A stretch of DNA of 7,635 nucleotides from Candidatus Poseidoniaceae archaeon (GTDB lineage Archaea; Thermoplasmatota; Poseidoniia; Poseidoniales; Poseidoniaceae): assembly GCA_013329295.1 (NCBI GenBank), contig DUKP01000011.1, positions 3,171 to 10,805 of the forward strand. The letters are read 5' to 3'. The notes under the pieces were generated by a model that had not been told where the DNA came from, ran no database searches, and worked only from the letters and a program-made list of their open reading frames with translations. Position numbers and translations under genes: made by a program. Each line of letters starts with the position of its first letter. Within the stretch, counting starts at the first letter, position 1. Positions 1 to 6,894 of this stretch are shown here, one piece after another.

Positions 1-592
1 CACTACAACTTATCATTAATTTTTCAGCAACTGCTACATTGTGTAATCCGATAGAACTTGGAGTTAAATCAGCGTCATTAATTTCCCACTTGCCGCCCGA
101 TAAATTTACTCCAGAACTTTGTCCAATACTGAATACTGAAAACTCTTTTTCTAATTCTATAGAACGATTCATAGGATTTGATTTATTGACCGGTACTACT
201 ATACAATCATCAAGATGCAGTGTAGTGTAAACTTGACATTCGAACAAGGAAAAATAGTTGGCAAATTGATGGTCTGAACGTCCTCCATCCACACCAATAA
301 TTTCGATAGATTGCGGAGATAAGCTTTGAGCAAACAAGATTGCTTTACTTAGGTCATTGTTTTGCTGATCTAATATTTTGAAAACTTCAGTGTTTTTAGT
401 TTTGGCATATTGTAATGTTTCTTCATCAATACTATCCATGTCTCCAATCAAAAAATCAACTGTAATGTTGCTTTCTATACAATTTTTCATGGCCCCATCA
501 CAAGCGATAATTAAATCTGATTTTCCAATTAATTTAGACCATTTTGTTAAGTCTTCAAGTCGAGCATTACCAATAATCAATATCTTCGACAT
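1..592 (-). CDS. Thiamine pyrophosphokinase, 3' end cut by the window edge
   Basis: Predicted to transfer pyrophosphate from ATP to thiamine, giving thiamine diphosphate, in the cytoplasm. The start is the ATG whose complement lies at 590-592; 197 codons follow without a stop before the left edge. Reading from the start, I see an N-terminal Rossmann-like strand (SKILIIGNARL), the nucleotide/metal motif ACDGA near residue 33, GDMDSI near residue 55, the acidic motif DQQNNDLSKAI near residue 80, and GGRSDH near residue 107. These match the order of the family's catalytic-domain motifs. The last part (SIGQSSGVNLSGGKWEI, then IGLHN) matches the C-terminal thiamine-binding beta domain. Family members are usually a little over 200 residues, so only a short tail should be missing. 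It is not the archaeal MptE-type 6-hydroxymethylpterin pyrophosphokinase, because the thiamine-binding domain is present. No Shine-Dalgarno precedes the start, so the transcript may be leaderless or nearly so. It is divergent from the giant gene. Confidence 0.9.
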   Translation of the reverse strand, partial: MSKILIIGNARLEDLTKWSKLIGKSDLIIACDGAMKNCIESNITVDFLIGDMDSIDEETLQYAKTKNTEVFKILDQQNNDLSKAILFAQSLSPQSIEIIGVDGGRSDHQFANYFSLFECQVYTTLHLDDCIVVPVNKSNPMNRSIELEKEFSVFSIGQSSGVNLSGGKWEINDADLTPSSIGLHNVAVAEKLMISCS

Positions 593-626
593 GATATCTG
601 GAAAAGGTCTAGGTTTGTCAATAATA

Positions 627-634
627 CTACTAAA
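627..634 (-). promoter_or_regulatory. TATA-like element for the thiamine pyrophosphokinase gene
   Basis: Read on the minus strand, TTTAGTAG is preceded by the purine-rich GAAGA, which could act as a BRE-like element. It lies about 40 bp from the kinase ATG and would put the transcript start near 604, giving a leader of about a dozen bases. This mirrors the spacing on the other side of the palindrome. The core match is imperfect. Confidence 0.3.
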
Positions 635-643
635 TCTTCAGTT

Positions 644-662
644 TGACCCCCATAGGGGGTCA
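644..662. repeat. Perfect inverted repeat, candidate operator
   Basis: The sequence reads TGACCCCC-ATA-GGGGGTCA: two perfect 8-base arms around a 3-base centre. It is strikingly GC-rich against AT-rich surroundings. It lies midway between two divergent genes, 5 bp from the TATA-like tract for the right gene and about 10 bp from the one for the left gene. The symmetry fits a homodimeric DNA-binding regulator acting on one or both promoters. As RNA the 3-base loop would be tight. No T-run follows on either strand, which argues against a terminator. Confidence 0.55.
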
Positions 663-667
663 TAGGG

Positions 668-675
668 ATATTTTA
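668..675 (+). promoter_or_regulatory. TATA-like element for the giant surface-protein gene
   Basis: The tract ATATTTTA lies about 40 bp before the ATG at 712. If it works as an archaeal TATA box, transcription would begin near 698, leaving a leader of roughly 14 bases. That agrees with the missing Shine-Dalgarno. The match to the archaeal consensus is only moderate, and AT-rich DNA gives such tracts by chance. Confidence 0.35.
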
Positions 676-711
676 GACAATAGTTTTCAACCATCAGAAT
701 ATCGGTTAACT

Positions 712-804
712 ATGGCGAGTGGTCCTTCATCAAAAAACTCGCTTATTGCGAAATTGATTGTTTTGTTACTTATTTTACAATTGGTCAGCATATCTGTAGG
801 AGGA
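712..804 (+). other. Signal peptide of the giant surface protein
   Basis: Residues 1-31. The n-region carries Lys8 and Lys14, followed by the hydrophobic run LIVLLLILQLVSISVGG. Small residues at the end (SVGG) could be a signal peptidase site before NITDNST. There is no lipobox cysteine, so it is not a lipoprotein. An uncleaved N-terminal anchor is possible, but the C-terminal helix already anchors the protein. Confidence 0.8.
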
Positions 805-3800
805 AATATAACTGATAATTCTACTTCATTAGTGGATGAAAAGGGGGAATTTAATAGCCAGTCTTTATCCGAATTTGATCTAAACTTTGGTTACGATATA
901 GCGGGAGAATACATCGATTTTGACAATATTAATCAAGGTCAAATTCGTTATGAATCAGAATTGGATTCCTATAGTAATCAAGTCTTGCAAGATTCTGCTT
1001 CTGGAGCACCAATTGCTACTGATGTCACAATTTCAAACAATCAAGAAATCAATGCATGTTGGGTTAATCAAGAGGGTTCAATACAATATTATTGGAACAA
1101 TATTGAAGGAGATACAAAATTGATGCAAGTAGATGAAATACTTGGCTTAAGTGATGGTGTATCTGTCTTTGATTGTTCAATTTCAGTCAAAGAAAATGGT
1201 CGTTCCAGTATGTTGTACACAAATGGGACTGATCTGAAAGCCGGTCAAATCGCTTATGCAAGTTCATTATATTCAAACGGCGATCAATGGCATACAAGAA
1301 CAATACTTGAAGATGTTAATGTCACAAATGTAGAATTAGCCATCACGCCTGAACAATTTGAATGGGGAGTTTTCAGAGATGATAATGGTGCTTTGTATAG
1401 GGTCAATTATACCGGTGTATTTTGGGTAACTGGATTAATTGATGCAGGCCCAGTTGGTGAGGATTTTGAGCTTGAAATAAATTCTGCTGGAGATGTCTAT
1501 TTGATGTATACAAAAGCCAATCAAGCAATACTTCTAACTATTTCAAACGGCCAATATTCTGAACAAATAATTGCTGACTCTGAAAAATTACATCATGATA
1601 TTGGATTAACAATGGATGAGTTTGATCTTATACAGCTATTCACTTCAACATTAGATGAAAATCAAACAACAATTCGCATTGAAAGGTCTTTAGCCAACGA
1701 AAATAATCAACTCAGTTCAAGTCCTAAATTATCAATTCTCAGTGATTTATCAGATACGTCTTCAAGTGTTGTTCTATTTGCTGATTTCAATGGAGACTAC
1801 TTTGATGATTTAGCATATTCTGAAGCTGATGGCAACACACAGATGTTGACAGCAAATGGACGTGTATCTGTACATTATGGTTCACAAGATGGTTTAAGCC
1901 CAATTGCTAATTTGACGTGGGAGGGTGTTATGGATTCACAAATGTTAGGGAATGGCTTGGCTGCGGGAGATTACAATGGCGATGGCTTTGATGATTTGGC
2001 TATTGGCTCGCCTGGAGCAAACACAAATGATGGGCTTGTTCAGTTTGCTTTTGGTTCTTCAACAGGTCTTTCTACCTCTCTTGAAGAAATTGGTGGAATT
2101 TCCTTACCAACACTTTCAGGTGATAAATTCGGTTACTGCCTTGAGACAGTTGATGATTTGAATTCTGATGGGTATGATGAGATTTTAGTTTGTTCAATTG
2201 ATTATGAGTTATCATCTGATACTGGAAAAGTTGAGTTATTTTTCGGAGGCAGCAATGATGGGACTTGGACAAAAATGGGGAGTCCAAACCAAATGTTACA
2301 AGGTAGTAATTTCGGCCAATCAATTTCAGCGGATGGAGACCTCAATGGTGATGGCTTAAATGACCTAGTTATTGGCAATACAGGGACTTTGCAAGATAGT
2401 TCGGGATATTCTTCTGTTGAGGTAAGATATGGTTCTAGTACAGGCTATGAGTCTAATCCAGACCATTCTTATCAATCCATATCTCCTAACACATTATTTG
2501 GTTATCAGGTGCAAATTATTAATGATTTGAATAATGACGGTTATGATGAATTATTTGTCTCAGAGCCATACAATTCTTCAGGTTTGTTTAACAGTGGAAA
2601 TGTTTGGGTGTTTTATGGTAATCTCAGTGGAGTGGCAGCAACTCCAGAATATCGCATGACTGGTGATGCGAATGACTTGTTAGGGCTAAATTTTGCTTCA
2701 GCAGGTGATACTAATAATGATGGGTTTAATGATATGTTTATCACTCGAAATGGCGGGTTTGATCAAGGCAAGGTAGAATTAATTCTTGGTTCGGGTGATT
2801 TGATTGATGATACCAGTTATTTCGTCGCCGGTGGGACTTCAAGTTTTGGTCATGCAATTTCAAATCATGGCGATTCGGATGGTGACGGTTTGTCAGAATT
2901 CTTCTTTAATTCACAATCAGTCGATGAATCACAAACAGTTTTTCTTAATCTTGAATCTTACAGTAGAAAATTGTTTGATGTTAGTGAGGTTACAATCTCA
3001 GGGGAGTCATTAGACGGTAAGATTCAATCTTCGTCCAATGGCAACCCGCGGCTAATTTTTGATTTGTATAATGCTACTGAGATGACAGTTCAAACTCAAA
3101 TGCTGTCCTTACAAAGTGATTCACAATCTAAATCTTGGGTCACACAAGACGTTATCGCTGAACATTCATCATTAGATGTCGATACTAATTTTGAATTAAC
3201 TTCTTCTGGTTCACCTGTGATTCTGTATAACCATGATGGCTTGAAAATTAGAACTTATTCAGGTTATACAGGAGTTGAATCAGAGATAATAACTACTGCT
3301 GGAGATATTGAGCATATCTCATCAGTCACTGGTTTATCCGGGGAATCTTACATCGCTTACTATTCGCCGGGCACTAATAAATTGTATTTTAGTGAACTAA
3401 CTGAAACTGGATGGAGCGAGCAAACCGTGACAATAGACGCCAATATCTCGTCACCGTTTTCTCTTATGGTTAACAACTCAGGTAACCCAGTAATAATCTA
3501 CCTTGATGATGTTAACAAAGAATTGAATGTAGCCACGTTTGAATTATCATGGTCGGTAACAAACATTACAACTTCAGGTTTGGTTAATTCTCCGTCATTT
3601 TCTAGTTTGATTGATTTCAACGACAATATTGTGATAAGTGCAATGATTGATGACGGCATCTCAAATAATTTGAGTGAAATTACCATCAATGGCTCAATAA
3701 TCGAGTCTACATTTATTGCGATTGAGTCCGATGTTGCCACGAATCTATCTTTGGTAACCGATGATGACAATGGATTGATACTTTCTTGCTTGACTTCAAG

Positions 3801-6800
3801 TGGAAGTTTGATTGTTTATGAGAAAGCTAACAATTCAGAAATATGGAATTCAATACTATTACCACAACCACAGCAAGTTGGAATAGCAAACACAATCCAA
3901 GCTATTGGTGGAGATGTACCAATAATAGCAGTAAATAGTGAATTAGATACGATATATGCCAAGATTTCAGGAAATTGGCAAGTGATAGGCGATTCAATTG
4001 GCTCTGAAATGGAAGATTTCACAATAATGAGTGCAGATAACCAAATTTTTGTTCTTTCAAGAGAGATTGAAACTAATTCAATTATTTGGAATTCGATGGA
4101 ATTTACTCAAGGTAAGAATGTCGATGAAATATGGCATAAATCAAAAATCAAAGACATTCTTGCCGATGATGGCTTTGATACATCTATTGGCAATGGTAAA
4201 ATATCATTTTTCTCTAAATCTTCTTCTAATAACTTCATTTCAAATATCGAATTTTTCATAGATAGTGATAATGATCATATTTTTGATTCCATAGATGAAC
4301 TAAACAACACTCCAAATCAGTGGTCTGACCAAGACGGTGATGGTTATGGAGATAATATTCATGCCCCAATAAGTGATGATTGTCCAACTCAGTCAGGTAC
4401 TTCATCAATTTTGATTTTAGGATGCTTTGACGCTGATGGAGACGGATATGATGATTTAACAGATGACTGCAATACAGGTTTCGGTCATTCATGGCTTGGG
4501 CGTTATGGTTGCACTGATTTCGATCAAGATGGCTGGGTAGATTGGAATTCACTGTATCCATTTGGTGATATTTTCAGTTCTAATTGGAAACAAGCCTTTG
4601 ATTCTGATGGTGACTCTTACGGTGATAATCATGGACCAGATTGTTGCGACACATGGTATGATGATGATGCGCCACCTGGAGATGAATTCCCGTTTGATTC
4701 TAAACAATATACTGATTATGATGGTGATGGTTATGGTGATAATTCATCAGATTTCATTGGTGGCGATGCGTGTAAGTATGATTATGGGACCTCATTCATA
4801 GATCGTCTAGGATGCCAAGATAGTGATGGCGATGGCGCATCAGATCCTAGTAATTTGTGGAATGAATCAATGGGTGCAGATTTGTGGCCTAATGATTCTA
4901 CTCAATGGATAGATTCAGATGGCGACGGCTATGGTGACAACAGTTCTGATGGTGCAACTAATCCAGATTACTTCCCAAACAATATGGCTGCAGTTAATGA
5001 TTCAGATGGTGATGGGTATCCAGATAACTTTACTCAATTTTATGATGGTTCTAATGCCCAAGGGTTACAAATTGATGGGTGCCCATTAGTCGCTGGAAAT
5101 TCAACTAATCCATTCTATGGTTGTCTTGATTCTGATGGTGATAATTATCGAGATATTTACACATTTGATATAAACCCAACAACTGGTCTTAGAGAAAATC
5201 AAACTGGAGATGCCTTTCCCTTTGATCCAAATCAGTGGTTTGACACTGATGGTGATGGTTTCGGAGACTTCCAAGGTGGGGAATCAGCTGATATCTGTCC
5301 AAATGCCCCTGGAGTAATCAATGGTACATTAGGAATTGGCTGTCCAATAATTGATGGTAATGATGATGATGGAGACTTTGTAATTAATGAAATAGACCTT
5401 TGTCCAGAGACACAATTTGGTTTAATTGTGGACTTGAATGGTTGTGCTACGAATCAACTTGATTCCGATTCAGATGGCGTTACCGATGATATTGACCTTT
5501 GTCCAGATACTGATGCCTTAGATTTGGCATATGAGGATGGCTGTAGCCAAGTTCAAAGAGAAGTAGATACTGATACAGATGGTGTCTATGATTATCTTGA
5601 TTTATGCCCCAATACGCCAAATGACGAAATCCCAGATTTAGATGGTTGTTCACTTTCTCAAAAAGATTCTGATAATGATGGTATAACTGATGACATAGAT
5701 GTTTGTCCCAACACTCCAGAAAATTACCCGGTATTGGCAGATGGTTGTACTGATGAAACTGCTAAAGAAATAGATTGGGATGATGATGGTTATTTTGGTG
5801 ATGAAGATGAGTTTATGTTTGATTCATCCCAATGGGCTGACACAGATGGTGATGGATATGGTGACAATGCTGAAGGTGTAAATGGGGACAAATGTCCGCA
5901 AGTTAATGGTAATTCTACCGAAGACCGTTTGGGTTGTTTAGATACTGATGGAGACGGTTATTCTGATGCGACTTTTGATTTCCCGGCATCACCAAGTGGA
6001 ACTGCTGACTTTGATCCAAATGATGCTACGCAATGGCGAGATAATGATGGTGATGGCTATGGGGATAACGCCACTGGTTTAAACCCAGATTTGTGTCCTA
6101 ATACCAATCCTCTGTATCGTACATCGGTTGACTTATCTGGATGTGCAGCAAATGAACGAGATACTGATGGTGATGGTGTAGTCGACAGTTTGGATAATTG
6201 TCCAACAACAGCCAAAGGTGTCGGTGGTTACTCAGATGGTTGCCCAATTGAAAAACAAGATGAAACTGGCCAGTCAGTTGAAATACTTGGCTTATCAATA
6301 ATCTGGTTTATTTCAATTGTAGTGGGGGTTGTTTTATTATTTGTATTAATTGTAATTTTACGTAACAGAGTCCTAGATGATGAAGATTGGTATGATGAGG
6401 ATGAGGACGATGATGACTATTATGAAGAAGATAGACTATCTTTCTTAGATGTCGCTCGAAATAGGCAAACAATAGCGCAGCCAAGTGCACCGATTAGGCA
6501 ACAAATTTCTGGCCCAATAGGATCGCCTACTCCAAGAGCAGGACCTACACAAGCTCCTCCTTCAAGAGGAAATACTCCTCCACCAGGGCCGCCAAAATTC
6601 AATCGTGATAGAGCAACTCCATCCAGATCAAAGGCTAGTGGTAAGAAAGTCTCAAAGAAGGTGACAACAAGTGATGGTCAAAAGAAAGTACGTAGGGCAA
6701 TTGTCGAGATAGAAGAGGATATCTTTGAGAATATCAAACAATCATCTATTGATGAAGCAATTGTTGACTTAAACGATACTTCATTTGATAATGAAAGACA

Positions 6801-6894
6801 AATATTGATGTATTTGCAAGGGAAAGGTTGGAATGCACCTCAATCTCGAGCAATAATTAACCTAGCAAAAACTAGGTCTCGACAATTGAAATAG
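712..6894 (+). CDS. Giant integrin-like surface protein with FG-GAP propeller and calcium-binding stalk
   Basis: A 2060-residue predicted single-pass membrane protein, mostly outside the cell. Domains in order: signal peptide (1-31); beta-rich repeats (about 100-345); seven FG-GAP blades with Asp-rich calcium loops at about 358, 420, 482, 543, 605, 666 and 721; a second beta-rich repeat region (about 760-1183); a thrombospondin-type-3-like stalk (1184-1845); one transmembrane helix (1858-1883); an acidic cluster (1889-1907); a Pro-rich linker (1924-1962); a Lys/Arg-rich patch (about 1972-1995); and a small, probably helical C-terminal domain (1998-2060). The frame stays open upstream to a TTG at 643, but the ATG at 712 is chosen because the signal peptide follows directly and the TTG lies in the promoter palindrome. 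The role is inferred: calcium-dependent adhesion, or recognition of polymers or cells. No catalytic motif was recognised in the ectodomain, and several N-x-S/T sites suggest N-glycosylation. The exact substrate is unknown. Confidence 0.88.
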   Translation: MASGPSSKNSLIAKLIVLLLILQLVSISVGGNITDNSTSLVDEKGEFNSQSLSEFDLNFGYDIAGEYIDFDNINQGQIRYESELDSYSNQVLQDSASGAPIATDVTISNNQEINACWVNQEGSIQYYWNNIEGDTKLMQVDEILGLSDGVSVFDCSISVKENGRSSMLYTNGTDLKAGQIAYASSLYSNGDQWHTRTILEDVNVTNVELAITPEQFEWGVFRDDNGALYRVNYTGVFWVTGLIDAGPVGEDFELEINSAGDVYLMYTKANQAILLTISNGQYSEQIIADSEKLHHDIGLTMDEFDLIQLFTSTLDENQTTIRIERSLANENNQLSSSPKLSILSDLSDTSSSVVLFADFNGDYFDDLAYSEADGNTQMLTANGRVSVHYGSQDGLSPIANLTWEGVMDSQMLGNGLAAGDYNGDGFDDLAIGSPGANTNDGLVQFAFGSSTGLSTSLEEIGGISLPTLSGDKFGYCLETVDDLNSDGYDEILVCSIDYELSSDTGKVELFFGGSNDGTWTKMGSPNQMLQGSNFGQSISADGDLNGDGLNDLVIGNTGTLQDSSGYSSVEVRYGSSTGYESNPDHSYQSISPNTLFGYQVQIINDLNNDGYDELFVSEPYNSSGLFNSGNVWVFYGNLSGVAATPEYRMTGDANDLLGLNFASAGDTNNDGFNDMFITRNGGFDQGKVELILGSGDLIDDTSYFVAGGTSSFGHAISNHGDSDGDGLSEFFFNSQSVDESQTVFLNLESYSRKLFDVSEVTISGESLDGKIQSSSNGNPRLIFDLYNATEMTVQTQMLSLQSDSQSKSWVTQDVIAEHSSLDVDTNFELTSSGSPVILYNHDGLKIRTYSGYTGVESEIITTAGDIEHISSVTGLSGESYIAYYSPGTNKLYFSELTETGWSEQTVTIDANISSPFSLMVNNSGNPVIIYLDDVNKELNVATFELSWSVTNITTSGLVNSPSFSSLIDFNDNIVISAMIDDGISNNLSEITINGSIIESTFIAIESDVATNLSLVTDDDNGLILSCLTSSGSLIVYEKANNSEIWNSILLPQPQQVGIANTIQAIGGDVPIIAVNSELDTIYAKISGNWQVIGDSIGSEMEDFTIMSADNQIFVLSREIETNSIIWNSMEFTQGKNVDEIWHKSKIKDILADDGFDTSIGNGKISFFSKSSSNNFISNIEFFIDSDNDHIFDSIDELNNTPNQWSDQDGDGYGDNIHAPISDDCPTQSGTSSILILGCFDADGDGYDDLTDDCNTGFGHSWLGRYGCTDFDQDGWVDWNSLYPFGDIFSSNWKQAFDSDGDSYGDNHGPDCCDTWYDDDAPPGDEFPFDSKQYTDYDGDGYGDNSSDFIGGDACKYDYGTSFIDRLGCQDSDGDGASDPSNLWNESMGADLWPNDSTQWIDSDGDGYGDNSSDGATNPDYFPNNMAAVNDSDGDGYPDNFTQFYDGSNAQGLQIDGCPLVAGNSTNPFYGCLDSDGDNYRDIYTFDINPTTGLRENQTGDAFPFDPNQWFDTDGDGFGDFQGGESADICPNAPGVINGTLGIGCPIIDGNDDDGDFVINEIDLCPETQFGLIVDLNGCATNQLDSDSDGVTDDIDLCPDTDALDLAYEDGCSQVQREVDTDTDGVYDYLDLCPNTPNDEIPDLDGCSLSQKDSDNDGITDDIDVCPNTPENYPVLADGCTDETAKEIDWDDDGYFGDEDEFMFDSSQWADTDGDGYGDNAEGVNGDKCPQVNGNSTEDRLGCLDTDGDGYSDATFDFPASPSGTADFDPNDATQWRDNDGDGYGDNATGLNPDLCPNTNPLYRTSVDLSGCAANERDTDGDGVVDSLDNCPTTAKGVGGYSDGCPIEKQDETGQSVEILGLSIIWFISIVVGVVLLFVLIVILRNRVLDDEDWYDEDEDDDDYYEEDRLSFLDVARNRQTIAQPSAPIRQQISGPIGSPTPRAGPTQAPPSRGNTPPPGPPKFNRDRATPSRSKASGKKVSKKVTTSDGQKKVRRAIVEIEEDIFENIKQSSIDEAIVDLNDTSFDNERQILMYLQGKGWNAPQSRAIINLAKTRSRQLK
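1009..1746 (+). repeat. N-terminal beta-rich repeats, possible propeller blades
   Basis: Residues about 100-345 contain roughly five loosely similar units: a small or polar turn, a hydrophobic strand ending in an aromatic, a short polar loop, then a second strand and often a Trp or aromatic. Examples are ISNNQEINACWVNQEGSIQY, VKENGRSSMLYTNG, INSAGDVYLMYTKANQAILL and TMDEFDLIQLFTST. The pattern resembles BNR/sialidase-like propeller blades, but the Asp boxes are not conserved. The structural call is therefore an inference from strand pattern only. Confidence 0.45.
1762..2930 (+). repeat. Seven FG-GAP repeats forming an integrin-alpha-like propeller
   Basis: Seven calcium-loop motifs follow one another at about 55-62 residue spacing: DFNGDYFDDL, DYNGDGFDDL, DLNSDGYDEI, DLNGDGLNDL, DLNNDGYDEL, DTNNDGFNDM and DSDGDGLSEF. 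Most are preceded by an FG-x or related turn (FGYCLETV, FGQSISAD, FGYQVQII, FGHAISNH) and are separated by strands such as GKVELFFGGS and GNVWVFYGNL. Seven is the number of blades in the integrin alpha head. Blade 1 has Tyr where the loop Gly is normal, so its site may be weakened. Blade 3 has two cysteines 18 residues apart (GYC and LVC) that could form a disulfide across the loop. Confidence 0.88.
2989..4260 (+). repeat. Second beta-rich repeat region, possible propeller
   Basis: Residues 760-1183 contain about eight divergent units of the form 'turn with Gly-Asn-Pro or similar, strand, Tyr/aromatic, loop, strand, Trp'. Examples are SNGNPRLIFDLYN, SSGSPVILYNHDG, SGESYIAYYSPG, NSGNPVIIYLDD, DNGLILSCLTSSG, GGDVPIIAVNSE and ADNQIFVLSRE. 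This is the same style as the region before the FG-GAP domain and would be enough for a seven- or eight-bladed propeller. No active-site residues of sialidases or other glycosidases could be assigned, so a binding or spacer role is more likely than catalysis. Confidence 0.45.
4261..6246 (+). repeat. Thrombospondin-type-3-like calcium-binding stalk
   Basis: Residues 1184-1845 hold about 20 Asp-rich loops of the DxDxDG type, from DSDNDHIFD at 1184 to DTDGDGVVD at 1817. Two layouts alternate. In the long layout, FPxDxxQWxDxDGDGYGDN is followed by a CP motif, a GC and another DxDGDGY loop. In the short layout, DSDxDGVTDDIDLCPxT runs to GC; three of these run together near 1584-1680. About a dozen C-x(11-16)-GC pairs probably form disulfides. 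Residues 1311-1312 are vicinal cysteines in a shortened unit. Calcium would make this a rigid rod holding the head away from the membrane. The units differ enough in DNA sequence that no long exact repeat exists. Confidence 0.88.
6283..6360 (+). other. Transmembrane helix of the giant surface protein
   Basis: Residues 1858-1883 form one long hydrophobic run, starting ILGLSIIWFISIVVG and ending in VILILR-like residues before Arg1884 and Arg1886. Positive residues directly after it put the C-terminus inside the cell by the positive-inside rule. It is longer and more hydrophobic than any other segment after the signal peptide. Confidence 0.9.
6361..6891 (+). other. Cytoplasmic tail with acidic, Pro-rich, basic and C-terminal domain segments
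   Basis: Residues 1884-2060. Directly after the membrane comes an almost purely acidic and aromatic stretch (1889-1907). It is followed by a Pro/Gly/Ser/Gln linker with PPPGPP (1924-1962), a Lys/Arg/Ser/Thr-rich patch including SGKKVSKK (about 1972-1995), and then an amphipathic, likely helical domain containing IEEDIFENIKQSSIDEAI, ILMYLQGKGW and SRAIINLAK. The order suggests a flexible linker to a small folded domain that could bind a partner or another surface. I do not recognise this domain. Confidence 0.6.

Larger units (their letters stand above)
593..711. promoter_or_regulatory. Divergent intergenic control region
   Basis: This 119-bp gap separates the start codons of the leftward kinase gene and the rightward giant gene, so it must hold both promoters. 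It contains a central perfect inverted repeat (644-662) and AT-rich TATA-like tracts on either side. No recognisable Shine-Dalgarno lies upstream of either start codon. No thiamine diphosphate riboswitch core (CUGAGA-type elements) is present on the kinase side, and the space is too short for one. Bacterial -35/-10 pairs with standard spacing were not evident. Confidence 0.75.

Noticed and set aside
593..643. Thiamine diphosphate riboswitch in the kinase leader
   Set aside because: The predicted leader is only about a dozen bases and the minus strand between the palindrome and the start lacks the conserved CUGAGA-type elements.
39..665. Plus-strand open frames opposite the kinase gene (39-230 and 378-665)
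   Set aside because: They are the antisense shadow of a clear thiamine pyrophosphokinase with all family motifs on the minus strand. Their translations show no recognisable domain.
643..711. TTG at 643 as the start of the giant gene, adding 23 residues
   Set aside because: The extension is hydrophilic, lies over the promoter palindrome and TATA-like tract, has no Shine-Dalgarno, and would move the signal peptide away from the N-terminus. The ATG at 712 gives a normal signal peptide.
1009..4260. Sialidase or other glycosidase activity in the beta-rich repeats
   Set aside because: Canonical Asp boxes and an Arg triad or catalytic Tyr/Glu set could not be found. Only the strand pattern resembles these families.
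4256..4561. Minus-strand frame rich in His, Asn and Leu opposite the stalk
   Set aside because: Its composition follows from reading the repeated GAT/GGT Asp-Gly codons on the other strand as ATC/ACC and CAT-type codons. It is a composition artefact, as are the similar frames at 6098-6298 and 6308-6490.
4261..6246. Stalk DNA as a tandem repeat or CRISPR-like array
   Set aside because: The periodicity is that of protein calcium loops in one open reading frame. Units vary in length and sequence, and no identical direct repeats with unique spacers exist.
6860..6877. Inverted repeat ACCTAG-caaaaa-CTAGGT near the end of the giant gene, considered as a terminator
   Set aside because: The stem is only 6 bp, it lies inside the coding sequence before the stop, and no T-run follows. 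Chance occurrence is likely.
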